From positions 15,046-79,045 of the forward strand of contig NZ_CP017992.1 in NCBI RefSeq assembly GCF_002208095.1: a stretch of DNA of 64,000 bases. The letters run 5' to 3'. Each line of letters opens with the position of its first letter. Position 1 is the stretch's first letter. Source of the stretch: Enterobacter cloacae complex sp. ECNIH7. Lineage in GTDB: Bacteria > Pseudomonadota > Gammaproteobacteria > Enterobacterales > Enterobacteriaceae. Position numbers and translations under genes: made by a program. Below, piece by piece: positions 54,644-63,962 of the stretch. Under the pieces are notes generated by a model, which had not been told where the DNA came from, did not search any database, and saw only the letters and a program-made list of their open reading frames with translations.

Positions 54644-56119
54644 TTAGTATTGGGTTTCCGGAAGCATTTTCTCAAGTCTGGGCACGGATAAGATAAAACG
54701 AGTTGAGCGTACGTCCGATTCCACCTGCACTCTTCCGTGATGTGCTTCCACGATTGACTTCACAATCGCAAGTCCGATACCGCTGCCTTCTCCTTTTCGT
54801 TGTCTGGACGGATCCACCCGATAAAAACGGTCAAACAGCCTTGATAAATGCTCTTCAGGGATTGGTTTCCCCGGATTTTCAATCACAAGGTCAAAAAAGC
54901 TCTCCTGCTCTCTTATTGAGACGGTGATTGCCTGTCCCTCTGGGGTATAACGCAGGGCATTGGATAACAGATTATTGATCGCTCTTCTGAACATTTGTGG
55001 ATCTCCCTCAACCAGGCAGGGCATCCCGTTAAATTTGAGCGTGATATTTCGTTCTTCGGCCCAGGCTTCGAAAAACTCGAAGACTTTCATGACTTCTGCT
55101 CTGAGGTCAAACCGAACCCTGTCAGGTATCAGCTGATTATTGTCCGCCTGCGCCAGGAACAGCATGTCGCTGACCATTTTTGTCATCCGGTTATACTCTT
55201 CAAGGCTGGAATAGAGGACATCCTCAAGTTCCTTCTGGGTTCGATCCTGACTCAGAGCGATTTCAGTCTGCGTCACCAGATTGGTGATGGGTGTTCTGAT
55301 CTCGTGCGCGATATCGGCAGAGAAATTGGCCTGGCGGGTAAAAACATCCTCAATCTTTCCAATCATATGATTGAACGAGATAACCAACTGCTCCAGCTCA
55401 ATGGGAACGCGTGTCGGTTCCAGCCGCGCATCAAGATTCTCGGAGGTGATGTTTTTAATGGCATTGCTGACATTACGAAGTGGCAGGTGCCCCTGACGGA
55501 CAGCAATGCGAATGATCAGAATAATTAGCAGACTTATCACGACAGCGATCGCAATCAGATTTTTTTTCAGCGCATCGAGGTAATGGAGATGGAAATTAAT
55601 GGAGAGGCCAGTCAGCATGACATAGTTCTGCTGTTTGCCCTGAAATATCGCCTGACCAGAGGAGGCGATAATTCTGTATGTTTCCATCTTCATTCCGGAC
55701 CCGGTATCCATCGGTCTCGCAGGATCCTCCACCGTCCAGAGAAAGACATCACGTGCACGGCTATGCTCGCTAAAATCGGCTGAATTCACAGCAGAGCGTA
55801 AAGCAGCCCCCTGCACAGAGCTGTACAGCACCTCTCCCCGGGGATTAAGTAGCAAAAGAGCAACGTTACGGTAGCTGGCGATCGATTCCTTTATTTTGCT
55901 TATTTTCTTTTCATCCGGATCAACCGGAGACTGCAGAATACGGTTTAGTGTGGTGCTGATTTGTTGCAGATCGCTGACATCCTGCTCGGCAAAATGCTTA
56001 TCAACAGAATGCAGCATAAACCAGGTGAAGGCGATAAAAGCCAGTATCGTGGACAGGCTGATAAAAAAGGTCAGCCGCAGAGCGAGTGAGAAAGGGCGCC
56101 TGGAAGGTTTGCTATGCAT
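54644..56119 (-). CDS. silS: SilS sensor histidine kinase
   Basis: A 491-aa CusS-type kinase. Two membrane spans (about 13-36 and 185-205) flank a periplasmic sensor domain. The phosphoacceptor is His272 in [11 protein letters not shown]. The ATPase domain includes [12 protein letters not shown] near 445. It senses Ag+/Cu+ and phosphorylates SilR. The start overlaps the silR stop by 8 bases. Confidence 0.94.
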   Translation of the reverse strand: MHSKPSRRPFSLALRLTFFISLSTILAFIAFTWFMLHSVDKHFAEQDVSDLQQISTTLNRILQSPVDPDEKKISKIKESIASYRNVALLLLNPRGEVLYSSVQGAALRSAVNSADFSEHSRARDVFLWTVEDPARPMDTGSGMKMETYRIIASSGQAIFQGKQQNYVMLTGLSINFHLHYLDALKKNLIAIAVVISLLIILIIRIAVRQGHLPLRNVSNAIKNITSENLDARLEPTRVPIELEQLVISFNHMIGKIEDVFTRQANFSADIAHEIRTPITNLVTQTEIALSQDRTQKELEDVLYSSLEEYNRMTKMVSDMLFLAQADNNQLIPDRVRFDLRAEVMKVFEFFEAWAEERNITLKFNGMPCLVEGDPQMFRRAINNLLSNALRYTPEGQAITVSIREQESFFDLVIENPGKPIPEEHLSRLFDRFYRVDPSRQRKGEGSGIGLAIVKSIVEAHHGRVQVESDVRSTRFILSVPRLEKMLPETQY

Positions 56120-56792
56120 CCGGGACCTCCAGCATATAACCCACGCCCCGGACTGTCTGGATCAGCTTTGTCTCGTAATCGTTGTCTATTTTAGCGCGGA
56201 GTCGCTTTACGGCGACATCAATCGCGTTAGTGTCGCTGTCAAAATTCATGTCCCAGACCTGAGAGGCAATCAGGGAGCGGGGAAGAACTTCTCCCTGATG
56301 GCGAATGAAGAATTCCAGCAGGCTGAACTCTTTACTGGTGAGTACAATGCGGTTTCCGGCGCGACTGACTTTTCTGGATACGAGATCAATAGAGAGGTCA
56401 GCCACCTTAAACTGGCTTTCCGTGATCATCGTGTTTCCCCGCCTCAGAAGGGTTCTCACCCGGGCGAGCAGTTCGGCAAACGCAAAGGGTTTAACCAGAT
56501 AATCGTCCGCACCCAGCTCCAGTCCTTTGACCCTGTGTTCGATCGTGCCCAGGGCCGTCAGCAGTAAGACCGGCATACCCTTTCCGGCAGTGCGCAGCAT
56601 ACGGATGATATCCCAGCCGTTCACATCAGGTAGCATGATATCCAGAATGACTAAATCATACTCGGCGGTCATGGCGAGATGATATCCGGTAAGACCATTA
56701 TCAGCGTGATCCACTACGAACCCTGCTTCTGTAAGCCCTTTGCTGAGATATTCACCTGTTTTAATTTCGTCTTCGACGATCAATATTTTCAT
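56112..56792 (-). CDS. silR: SilR response regulator
   Basis: A 226-aa OmpR-type regulator with phosphoacceptor Asp51 (VILDIMLPD) and a C-terminal winged helix ([17 protein letters not shown]). It activates silE and silCFBA. It remains intact although its main target operon is gone. Confidence 0.94.
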   Translation of the reverse strand: MKILIVEDEIKTGEYLSKGLTEAGFVVDHADNGLTGYHLAMTAEYDLVILDIMLPDVNGWDIIRMLRTAGKGMPVLLLTALGTIEHRVKGLELGADDYLVKPFAFAELLARVRTLLRRGNTMITESQFKVADLSIDLVSRKVSRAGNRIVLTSKEFSLLEFFIRHQGEVLPRSLIASQVWDMNFDSDTNAIDVAVKRLRAKIDNDYETKLIQTVRGVGYMLEVPDA

Positions 56793-56859
56793 CTTGCTCC
56801 CCGGCTGGCTGCTAATGTCATTCTATTGCGCCCACGATCGTTATCAACGGATTACAGCA

Positions 56860-56881
56860 AAAATGACAACATTGTCATTAT
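56860..56881. promoter_or_regulatory. SilR/CusR-type operator
   Basis: AAAATGACAACATTGTCATT is close to the CusR box AAAATGACAA-N2-TTGTCATTTT, between silR and the place where silC should begin. Confidence 0.7.
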
Positions 56882-56949
56882 CCTGTCACCCGGCAAACAG
56901 AGAGCGTTCGGTAAAGTATCCCTATCAATACTCTGGACTTCGTTTGAAC

Positions 56950-58145
56950 CAAGCGCATTCCACGCCCGGTATGCCGGCGGTGGTCCGGGCAATCAGCCGT
57001 TTCATCCGGCGATGATGGTCAAAGTGCTGATCTATGGTTACGCGAGCGGCGTCTTCTCTTCGCGCAAACTAGCCAGGAAGCTGTACGAGGATGTCGCGTT
57101 GCGTGTGCTGGCCGCTGGAAACTTCCCGGCCCACCGCACGCTGAGTGACTTCCGTGCCCTACACCTGACCGAGCTTGAGAATTTGTTCGTTCAGGTGGTG
57201 CAACTGGCGCGCGAATGTGGGCTGGTGAAGCTTGGCACGATCGCGGTCGACGGCACCAAGGTAAAAGCCAACGCCAGCCGCCACAAGGCGATGAGCTATA
57301 AGCGCATGAAGCCGGCCGAGGACGAATTGCATTGCGAGATCAAGGCGCTGCTTGATCGCGCCAAGGCTACCGACGACCAGGAGCGTAACGAGCCGGAGCT
57401 GGACATTCCTGCCGAGATTTCTCGCCGCGAGAAGCGCCTGGAGGCGATCCAGGCGGCAAAGGCGCGCCTGGAAGCGCGCCAGCGTGAAGCGGACCAGGCC
57501 CGGGGGCGCAGCGAAGACGATGGCCGCCGGCCTCGCCATCCGGATGGCTCGGACAAGGGCGGTGGCTCGTACAAACGCGAGTTTGGTGTGCCGGATGACC
57601 GTGATCAGGAAAGCTTCACCGATCCGGACAGCCGGATCATGAAACACGCCGGTGGTGGCTCCGAGCAGAGCTACAACGGGTACACAGCGGTCGATGCCGA
57701 GCACCAGATCATCGTGGCGGCGGAGTTGACCAACTGCGCCGCGGACAGTCAGGCGCTGCTGGGCATGCTGGCAGCAGTTCAGGCCAACACCGGAGAAATG
57801 CCGGCCCAGACGCTGGCGGATGCGGGATTCCGTAGTGAGGCTGTTCTGGCAAAGGTCGCCGATCACCACGGCGATGTCATCGTTGCCCTCGGCCGCGAGG
57901 GACGTGAAGATGCCAAGGTCAATGCCAAGACCCATCCGCATACGGCGGCGATTGCGGCGAAATTGAAAACGGAGCAAGGCGATGCAGCTTACCGCCGGCG
58001 CAAGTCGATCGTGGAGGCTCCGAATGGTTGGATCAAGGCGGTGATGGGATTGCGTCAGTTCAGCATGAGGGGCCTGGACAAGGTGCAAGCCGAGTGGAAG
58101 CTCGTCTGCATGGCGCTAAATCTGAGGCGAATGGCGTATCTGTGA
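56950..58145 (+). pseudogene. tnpA: IS1182-family transposase lacking its N-terminus
   Basis: About 400 codons of DDE transposase: first Asp in TIAVDGTKVK, second in TLADAGFRSE and Glu in SIVEAPNGWIK. The normal protein has some 440 residues. Around 40 N-terminal codons are replaced by sequence read through from the silR upstream region, so the open frame to the left is a fusion artefact. Probably inactive. Confidence 0.75.
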
Positions 58146-58190
58146 GGGCGAAGGTTAAATGGGGCGGCTCAAATGCACCCCAGTCGTCAT
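56950..58190 (+). mobile_element. 5'-truncated IS1182-family element (ISKpn6-like)
   Basis: Left boundary is estimated from where the protein begins to look like an IS1182 transposase (FHARYAGGGPGNQ). The start codon and left inverted repeat are missing. The right end probably lies shortly after the transposase stop. The element next to the 3' end of blaKPC in Tn4401 and related elements is ISKpn6, of this family and convergent with blaKPC, as here. Confidence 0.7.
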
Positions 58191-58394
58191 AACACGCCGC
58201 GCGCCGCAAGATTGGTATCCTTGGCGCCGACGCCTTGCCAATTGCAGAGAGCGCCGCCGCCATCGTCAGTGCTCTACAGAAAACCGGTCACACGGCTCTG
58301 CCGCGCAGACTCCTAGCCTAAATGTGACAGTGGTTGGTAATCCATGCCGCCCGCAAGGGCGGCGGTGGTGGGCCAATAGATGATTTTCAGAGCC

Positions 58395-58709
58395 TTACTG
58401 CCCGTTGACGCCCAATCCCTCGAGCGCGAGTCTAGCCGCAGCGGCGATGACGGCCTCGCTGTGCTTGTCATCCTTGTTAGGCGCCCGGGTGTAGACGGCC
58501 AACACAATAGGTGCGCGCCCAGTGGGCCAGACGACGGCATAGTCATTTGCCGTGCCATACACTCCGCAGGTTCCGGTTTTGTCTCCGACTGCCCAGTCTG
58601 CCGGCACCGCCGCGCGGATGCGGTGGTTGCCGGTCGTGTTTCCCTTTAGCCAATCAACAAACTGCTGCCGCTGCGGCGCAGCCAGTGCAGAGCCCAGTGT
58701 CAGTTTTTG
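58395..58709 (-). pseudogene. blaKPC: blaKPC carbapenemase, 3' fragment
   Basis: The last 104 codons of a class A KPC beta-lactamase: [20 protein letters not shown], then [20 protein letters not shown] with the conserved KTG, ending [11 protein letters not shown]. The N-terminal two thirds, including the active-site SxxK, are removed by IS26 at 58710. No resistance is expected. The 249 bases between its stop and the IS1182 transposase stop are the usual KPC downstream spacer. Confidence 0.93.
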
Positions 58710-59529
58710 GGCACTGTTGCAAAGTTAGCGATGAGGCAGCCTTTTGTCTTATTCAAAGGCCTTACATTTCAAAAACTCTGCTTACCAGGCGCATTTCGCC
58801 CAGGGGATCACCATAATAAAATGCTGAGGCCTGGCCTTTGCGTAGTGCACGCATCACCTCAATACCTTTGATGGTGGCGTAAGCCGTCTTCATGGATTTA
58901 AATCCCAGCGTGGCGCCGATTATCCGTTTCAGTTTGCCATGATCGCATTCAATCACGTTGTTCCGGTACTTAATCTGTCGGTGTTCAACGTCAGACGGGC
59001 ACCGGCCTTCGCGTTTGAGCAGAGCAAGCGCGCGACCATAGGCGGGCGCTTTATCCGTGTTGATGAATCGCGGGATCTGCCACTTCTTCACGTTGTTGAG
59101 GATTTTACCCAGAAACCGGTATGCAGCTTTGCTGTTACGACGGGAGGAGAGATAAAAATCGACAGTGCGGCCCCGGCTGTCGACGGCCCGGTACAGATAC
59201 GCCCAGCGGCCATTGACCTTCACGTAGGTTTCATCCATGTGCCACGGGCAAAGATCGGAAGGGTTACGCCAGTACCAGCGCAGCCGTTTTTCCATTTCAG
59301 GCGCATAACGCTGAACCCAGCGGTAAATCGTGGAGTGATCGACATTCACTCCGCGTTCAGCCAGCATCTCCTGCAGCTCACGGTAACTGATGCCGTATTT
59401 GCAGTACCAGCGTACGGCCCACAGAATGATGTCACGCTGAAAATGCCGGCCTTTGAATGGGTTCATGTGCAGCTCCATCAGCAAAAGGGGATGATAAGTT
59501 TATCACCACCGACTATTTGCAACAGTGCC
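58710..59529. mobile_element. IS26, complete
   Basis: Exactly 820 bp, bounded by GGCACTGTTGCAAA and TTTGCAACAGTGCC. Flanking 8-mers AGTTTTTG and ATATTTTT differ, so there is no target duplication: the copy marks a rearrangement junction. Confidence 0.97.
58762..59466 (-). CDS. tnpA: IS26 transposase
   Basis: The 234-aa IS6-family DDE transposase, start MNPFKGRHFQRDI, with WHMDETYVKV (first Asp), FINTDKAPAY (second) and ECDHGKLKR (Glu/Lys). Intact, so it can still drive cointegration and adjacent deletion. Confidence 0.97.
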   Translation of the reverse strand: MNPFKGRHFQRDIILWAVRWYCKYGISYRELQEMLAERGVNVDHSTIYRWVQRYAPEMEKRLRWYWRNPSDLCPWHMDETYVKVNGRWAYLYRAVDSRGRTVDFYLSSRRNSKAAYRFLGKILNNVKKWQIPRFINTDKAPAYGRALALLKREGRCPSDVEHRQIKYRNNVIECDHGKLKRIIGATLGFKSMKTAYATIKGIEVMRALRKGQASAFYYGDPLGEMRLVSRVFEM

Positions 59530-59865
59530 ATATTTTTTGATTTGAGCATAATGCTCCCAGCGGGTTGGTTCTCGTTTTGCGTATTCAGCCAGAATATCAG
59601 TCCGACTGATTGAAAGCTGCGTGGCAACAAAGGTTTGTACATTGTGCGGAACCAGAGCCAAATCAGGCAGGAACGCTCCTAAAAATCGGACGGATGTTAG
59701 TTGAAGGGCTATACCAAGACGGTTTTGGTCCCCGCGCCTTTGTGCGATGAATATCAGGTCATTTTCATCCAGAATAAAATAACGGGAAAGTTGTACCTCG
59801 TTCGGCTCTGCCGCATAACGCCCATAATTTTGCTTCTGCTCTTCAGTCAAAAAATCGATAGGCAT
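59530..59865 (-). pseudogene. tnpA: Tn3-family transposase, N-terminal fragment
   Basis: The first 112 codons (MPIDFLTEEQKQNYGRYAAE, YFILDENDLIFIAQRRGDQN, RLGIALQLTSVRFLG) match the N-terminal domain of Tn3-type transposases (about 1000 aa). The rest is removed by IS26. Start preceded by AAGGAG. Non-functional. Confidence 0.9.
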
Positions 59866-60024
59866 CCAGCACTCCTTGCGTAACTATGACTTAGGTCTAT
59901 TTTTAACTATCTCAAATGTTATAAGTTTTGAGACCACTCAAAACGATTTCAAACATGAGTATCAAAAATCGCGATTTATACTTTATGATACTACGCAGTA
60001 TCAATATCGATTTGTGAGACCAAT
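59866..60024. other. Probable res site and tnpA/tnpR promoters
   Basis: A 159-bp AT-rich gap between divergent tnpA and tnpR, the place and size of a Tn3-type res site. Short inverted elements such as ATGATACTACGCAGTATCA near 59990 fit resolvase subsites. Confidence 0.6.
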
Positions 60025-60591
60025 ATGGCATTACTGGGATATGCAAGAGTATCAACCAGCCATCAGAAACTGACGGTACAGATTACGGAGCTGAAATCTG
60101 TAGGTGTCAGAGATGACCGGATTTTTACTGATATGATGTCAGGAGCCACGGATGAGCGCGAAGGGTTACAACGGCTGCTTGCCCGTGCAGAAAAGGATGA
60201 CATCATTATTTGTACCAAAATGGATCGGCTTGGCCGCAATACCGTAGACATGATCCACATTGTTGATGCTTGCTATAAAAAGGGAATAGCCATTCGTTTT
60301 CTGGAGAACGGACTAAGTACAGAAGGAACTATGGGGAAAATGGTGATTCAAATTTTGGCGGCTGTTGCAGAAGCAGAACGAGAACGTATTCTGGAACGCA
60401 CTAATGATGGCAGAATTGTTGCTATGGCATCCGGTGTCAAATTTGGACGGAAACCGCACTCGAAAGCAGCACTTGTCAGACAACTTATCAATCAGAAGCT
60501 ATCAGAAAAAATAATTCTAGAAAAGACAGGGGTTTCTCGGGCTACTTATTTTCGGTTAAAAAAATCGGAAAACAATCAGAAATCATCATAA
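60025..60591 (+). CDS. tnpR: TnpR resolvase (serine recombinase)
   Basis: A 188-aa resolvase: GYARVSTSHQ with nucleophile Ser10, TKMDRLGRNTVDM near 68 and a C-terminal helix-turn-helix (KIILEKTGVSRATYFRL). Resolves cointegrates of the transposon at the adjacent res site and represses tnpA/tnpR. Complete. Confidence 0.93.
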   Translation: MALLGYARVSTSHQKLTVQITELKSVGVRDDRIFTDMMSGATDEREGLQRLLARAEKDDIIICTKMDRLGRNTVDMIHIVDACYKKGIAIRFLENGLSTEGTMGKMVIQILAAVAEAERERILERTNDGRIVAMASGVKFGRKPHSKAALVRQLINQKLSEKIILEKTGVSRATYFRLKKSENNQKSS

Positions 60592-60675
60592 AGATAATAT
60601 TAACCATGATTTAAAAAGAATTATTCTAAGCAGAGATCAAGTCATACAACAAATTATGATAGGGAATTAAAAGCT

Positions 60676-61869
60676 ATGGAAGAAATAAACCTACTTAAAG
60701 AAATTCGTGAGCTAAAAAGTCAACTATCCTACGCTAAAAATATTGGTTTCTTTATGGGGGCTGGTACCTCCTGTGCTTTAGGCTTGCCAAATATATCTCA
60801 ATTGACTATTCAAGTCGAAAGTGCATTAACCGGATCATTGTTGGATTATTTTAATGTTATTAAAACAGACTTATCGAAGCCTGATGAAACAATTAGCATT
60901 GAAGATATTCTTAATCAGATAAGACGGATTCGCGAAATAACTGAAGAAAGGCCTGATAGAGAATTCCTCGGGGTTTCTGGCATAAGCGCGCGTGATCTGG
61001 ATATTGAAATTTGCAAAAATATTTATAATCTAATCACGGAGAAAGAAGTTAGTGCTAATCTGACTGCTCCAAAGAAATTTTTTGCGTGGTTAAACATGCA
61101 AAACAGAGATTTTTCGAAAGAGATTTTTACTACAAATTATGATCTGGTAATAGAAAAATCTCTTGAAGCAATTCGTGCGCCGTATTTTGACGGTTTCGTT
61201 GGTTCTTATGAACCATTTTTTTGGCAAGAAAGTGTCGAAACACTTGTTCGTAGAAATGATCTAACTCAGAACTGGATTCGATTATGGAAGATACATGGTT
61301 CTCTTAGTTGGTTTTGGAAAAAAAGAGAGAATCTGAAGTCGCATAAAGTTATACGCCTTGGGAAAGTAGATAAAATTGAAGAAGAGAAAAATGAGATAGT
61401 CATTTACCCATCAAAAGAAAAATATGATCTATCTCGTAGACAACCTTTTTTAGTTTACTTCGACCGCCTTAAAAACTATTTACTAAATGGTGAGCTTCTA
61501 TTCATTTTCACCGGATACTCATTTTTAGATCAGCATATAAATGAAATTATTTTTAATTGCTTGAGGCAAAACAACAGGCTTAGTGTTGTAGTCTTTTTTT
61601 ATGCAGACAGTGAAGTTAAAAAATTGCATTCCCTTTCGGCAGGATATCTAAATCTATCTGTATTCGGACCAACAACTGCGATTATAAACGGAACATTAGG
61701 GAAATGGTCCTTTGACCAATCCGAGCTAAAAAACAAAGAAAAATGTGATAGTTTTTGGAATGCTGAAGGTGAAAAATTCTTGCTTGGTGATTTTAATTAT
61801 TTGGTTGAGTTCTTAGTTGGTAATTCTGGTCGTAGTAGTGAGATTGAGGTATCTATAAATGAAGACTGA
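60676..61869 (+). CDS. SIR2-domain NADase-type defence protein
   Basis: A 397-aa protein with SIR2-like signatures: FFMGAGTSCALGLPN (GAGTS at 28-32), FTTNYD at 151-156 with the catalytic Asn154, and KIHGSLSW with His207. These residues bind and hydrolyse NAD+ in SIR2 defence effectors. C-terminal half includes FIFTGYSFLDQHINEI, as in SIR2-like phage-defence proteins. It overlaps the HerA gene by 11 bases. SIR2-HerA pairs are known anti-phage systems in which a complex depletes NAD+ or attacks DNA. AT-rich, unlike its plasmid neighbours. Confidence 0.88.
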   Translation: MEEINLLKEIRELKSQLSYAKNIGFFMGAGTSCALGLPNISQLTIQVESALTGSLLDYFNVIKTDLSKPDETISIEDILNQIRRIREITEERPDREFLGVSGISARDLDIEICKNIYNLITEKEVSANLTAPKKFFAWLNMQNRDFSKEIFTTNYDLVIEKSLEAIRAPYFDGFVGSYEPFFWQESVETLVRRNDLTQNWIRLWKIHGSLSWFWKKRENLKSHKVIRLGKVDKIEEEKNEIVIYPSKEKYDLSRRQPFLVYFDRLKNYLLNGELLFIFTGYSFLDQHINEIIFNCLRQNNRLSVVVFFYADSEVKKLHSLSAGYLNLSVFGPTTAIINGTLGKWSFDQSELKNKEKCDSFWNAEGEKFLLGDFNYLVEFLVGNSGRSSEIEVSINED

Positions 61870-63619
61870 TTCTACATATTTAGGAAAGGTTATTCGTGTG
61901 GATTCCAGTACTGTAGAGGTAGAAGTTTCATCAGAAATACCTTCCGCTGCGCCAATAATAAATGGACGATTGTATAAAATTGGCCAGATCGGCACATTTG
62001 TAAAAATGCCAATGGGAAATATTACTATCTACGCTATCGTTGCTGCGGTAAGTGACAGACCGTTCACAGATAGTAGCGATGATGAGTATAGAGTAAGCTC
62101 AAAATTTCTTTCAGTACAACTGATTGGCGAAAAAATAGGTGACAGTGAGTTTGAAAAAGGAGTGGGTACTTATCCTACAATAGGTGATGAAGTACACCTT
62201 GTAATCGAACACGACTTATTTGCAATTTATGGTGAAAAGGATGCCGGTTCCATTGAAATTGGAAAACATTCTTCATCTGAAAATTTAGGTGTTCATGTAG
62301 ATACTCATAACTTAATTTTACGTCACTGTGGTATTTTAGGCTCAACAGGTAGCGGGAAATCCAATACTACCGTCAGTATTTTGAAATCTATTCTACATGG
62401 TTACGTTGGTTCAAGAATTATATTGGTTGACCCACACGGTGAATATGCTTCTGCATTTCCTGATGCCAAAGTACTTCGAATTAATGAAGTAGCATCCCCA
62501 TTGGTGATACCATTTTGGCTTATGACCTTTGAAGAACTTGCCTATTTTCTTGTAGGTGCTGATCATCGCGATGAACAAAGAATAGAATATCGTTTACTGA
62601 GAGATCTTGTAACAAAGCTTAAGAAAGAAAACTTAAATTTAAAAGCTGGGATTGTTAATGAAAATCTTATCACAGCCGACTCACCTATTCCTTTTAGCGC
62701 TAGGCAGCTATGGTATGAGATGAATTGGTTACTTAATGCATCATTTTCTTCTGCAAAGAAAGATGAACAAACTAGAGATACAGCAAATGAACTGGCTGCT
62801 GGGGATGCAGAAACATTGACTCCGGCAACCTTTGAAGCATATGTAATGGGAAATACAGCTCCATATAAATCTCAACACGCAGAGTATTTTTCTTATGAAA
62901 AAAAATTACTTTCTCGACTCAGAGATACCCGATACGATTTTCTGTTCAATCCAGGTGATTACAAAACAGCAGATTCTGAAAAAGATTTGCATGATTTACT
63001 AGCTGACTGGATAGGCTGTGAGCAGCGATTAACAATACTAGATCTTAGCGGTGTACCATTTGAGGTGTTAGATATAACCATAGGCTTGATTACAAGATTT
63101 GTTTACGACAGCATGTTCTGGGGGCGTAAAGAGTCATATACCGGTAAGCAAAGGCCAATACTCTTAGCATTTGAGGAAGCTCATACGTATTTAGGGAAAA
63201 ATGACAAGAGTAATTATTCAAAAGCCGCAGTTGAGAAAATATTTAAAGAAGGGAGAAAATTTGGCGTAGGAGCGCTAGTCATTTCTCAACGCCCCTCAGA
63301 GTTGTCAGAGACTATAATTTCCCAAATTGGCACGTTGATAGCTCTTAGGCTTACCAATTCAAGTGATCAATCCATAGTGAAATCATCAGCCCCCGATAAT
63401 CTAAATAGTCTTATGGATCTTCTTTCATCTTTGCGTATAGGTGAGGCAGTTATTTCAGGTGAGGCTATAAAAATTCCATCTAGAGTTCGATTGAAATTGA
63501 ATCACCCAAGACCTACAAGTGAAGATCCAAAGTTAATTGAATGTTGGACAAAAGCATTTTCTTTCGATGCTGATAATTATAAAATTGTTGTAACTAAAAT
63601 ACGTGAACAGAAAATATAA
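61859..63619 (+). CDS. HerA-type ATPase/helicase
   Basis: A 586-aa protein: N-terminal HAS-barrel-like domain (about 1-135), Walker A GSTGSGKSNTT at 161-171, VDPHGEYAS just after, Walker B LLAFEEAHTY near 435 and ISQRPSELS near 475, all typical of HerA/FtsK-like hexameric ATPases. Start is inside the end of the SIR2 gene, so the two are coupled. The partner of the SIR2 effector; likely forms the hexameric scaffold and regulates its activity. Confidence 0.9.
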   Translation: MKTDSTYLGKVIRVDSSTVEVEVSSEIPSAAPIINGRLYKIGQIGTFVKMPMGNITIYAIVAAVSDRPFTDSSDDEYRVSSKFLSVQLIGEKIGDSEFEKGVGTYPTIGDEVHLVIEHDLFAIYGEKDAGSIEIGKHSSSENLGVHVDTHNLILRHCGILGSTGSGKSNTTVSILKSILHGYVGSRIILVDPHGEYASAFPDAKVLRINEVASPLVIPFWLMTFEELAYFLVGADHRDEQRIEYRLLRDLVTKLKKENLNLKAGIVNENLITADSPIPFSARQLWYEMNWLLNASFSSAKKDEQTRDTANELAAGDAETLTPATFEAYVMGNTAPYKSQHAEYFSYEKKLLSRLRDTRYDFLFNPGDYKTADSEKDLHDLLADWIGCEQRLTILDLSGVPFEVLDITIGLITRFVYDSMFWGRKESYTGKQRPILLAFEEAHTYLGKNDKSNYSKAAVEKIFKEGRKFGVGALVISQRPSELSETIISQIGTLIALRLTNSSDQSIVKSSAPDNLNSLMDLLSSLRIGEAVISGEAIKIPSRVRLKLNHPRPTSEDPKLIECWTKAFSFDADNYKIVVTKIREQKI

Positions 63620-63634
63620 CCAAAGGAGTGTAAA

Positions 63635-63847
63635 ATGGAACGAAGAAGTATTTCATCAAGCATGATTCGTAGTATTGGGTACGACGAATCTATTTCTACA
63701 TTAGAGATTGAATTCAATAGTGGTGCAGTATGGAATTACCATGATTTTCCTATTACATGTTGGTATGAATTTGATGGAGCAGAATCGCACGGTAAATTTT
63801 TTCATAGCTTCATAAAGAATAATTATCGAGAGTCTCAAGTGGGATAA
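63635..63847 (+). CDS. KTSC-domain small protein
   Basis: A 70-aa protein: SSMIRSIGYDESISTLEIEF, NSGAVWNYHDFP and SHGKFFHSFIKNNY match the KTSC domain, whose function is not established. It lies 15 bases after the HerA gene with AAAGGAG before its ATG, in the same transcript, and is the last gene before the transposon end. It may be a third member of the defence system or a passenger. Confidence 0.8.
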   Translation: MERRSISSSMIRSIGYDESISTLEIEFNSGAVWNYHDFPITCWYEFDGAESHGKFFHSFIKNNYRESQVG

Positions 63848-63858
63848 CCTATGAATGA

Positions 63859-63893
63859 ACTGTCACCGAAGCATAATAAAGGTCGGTGGCAGT
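63859..63893 (+). terminator. Hairpin after the cargo operon
   Basis: ACTGTCACCGA and TCGGTGGCAGT pair over 11 positions with one G-T wobble. No T-run follows, so termination is uncertain. Confidence 0.4.
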
Positions 63894-63962
63894 CACAATT
63901 AGCGTCTTATGGTAACAGCACAACTCATTGTTTAAAAAAAATTTGAATTTGGTTTCCTATCG

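Noticed and set aside
54394..54675. Extended N-terminus of SilE
   Set aside because: The upstream frame overlaps the end of silS; the internal start gives the standard 143-aa SilE with signal peptide.
56679..56949. Upstream part of the IS1182 transposase frame as real N-terminus
   Set aside because: It runs antisense through silR and its operator and lacks family similarity; it is an accidental fusion created by the truncation.
57159..58088. Minus-strand open frame of 309 codons
   Set aside because: Antisense to the IS1182-family transposase, which has its DDE motifs on the plus strand.
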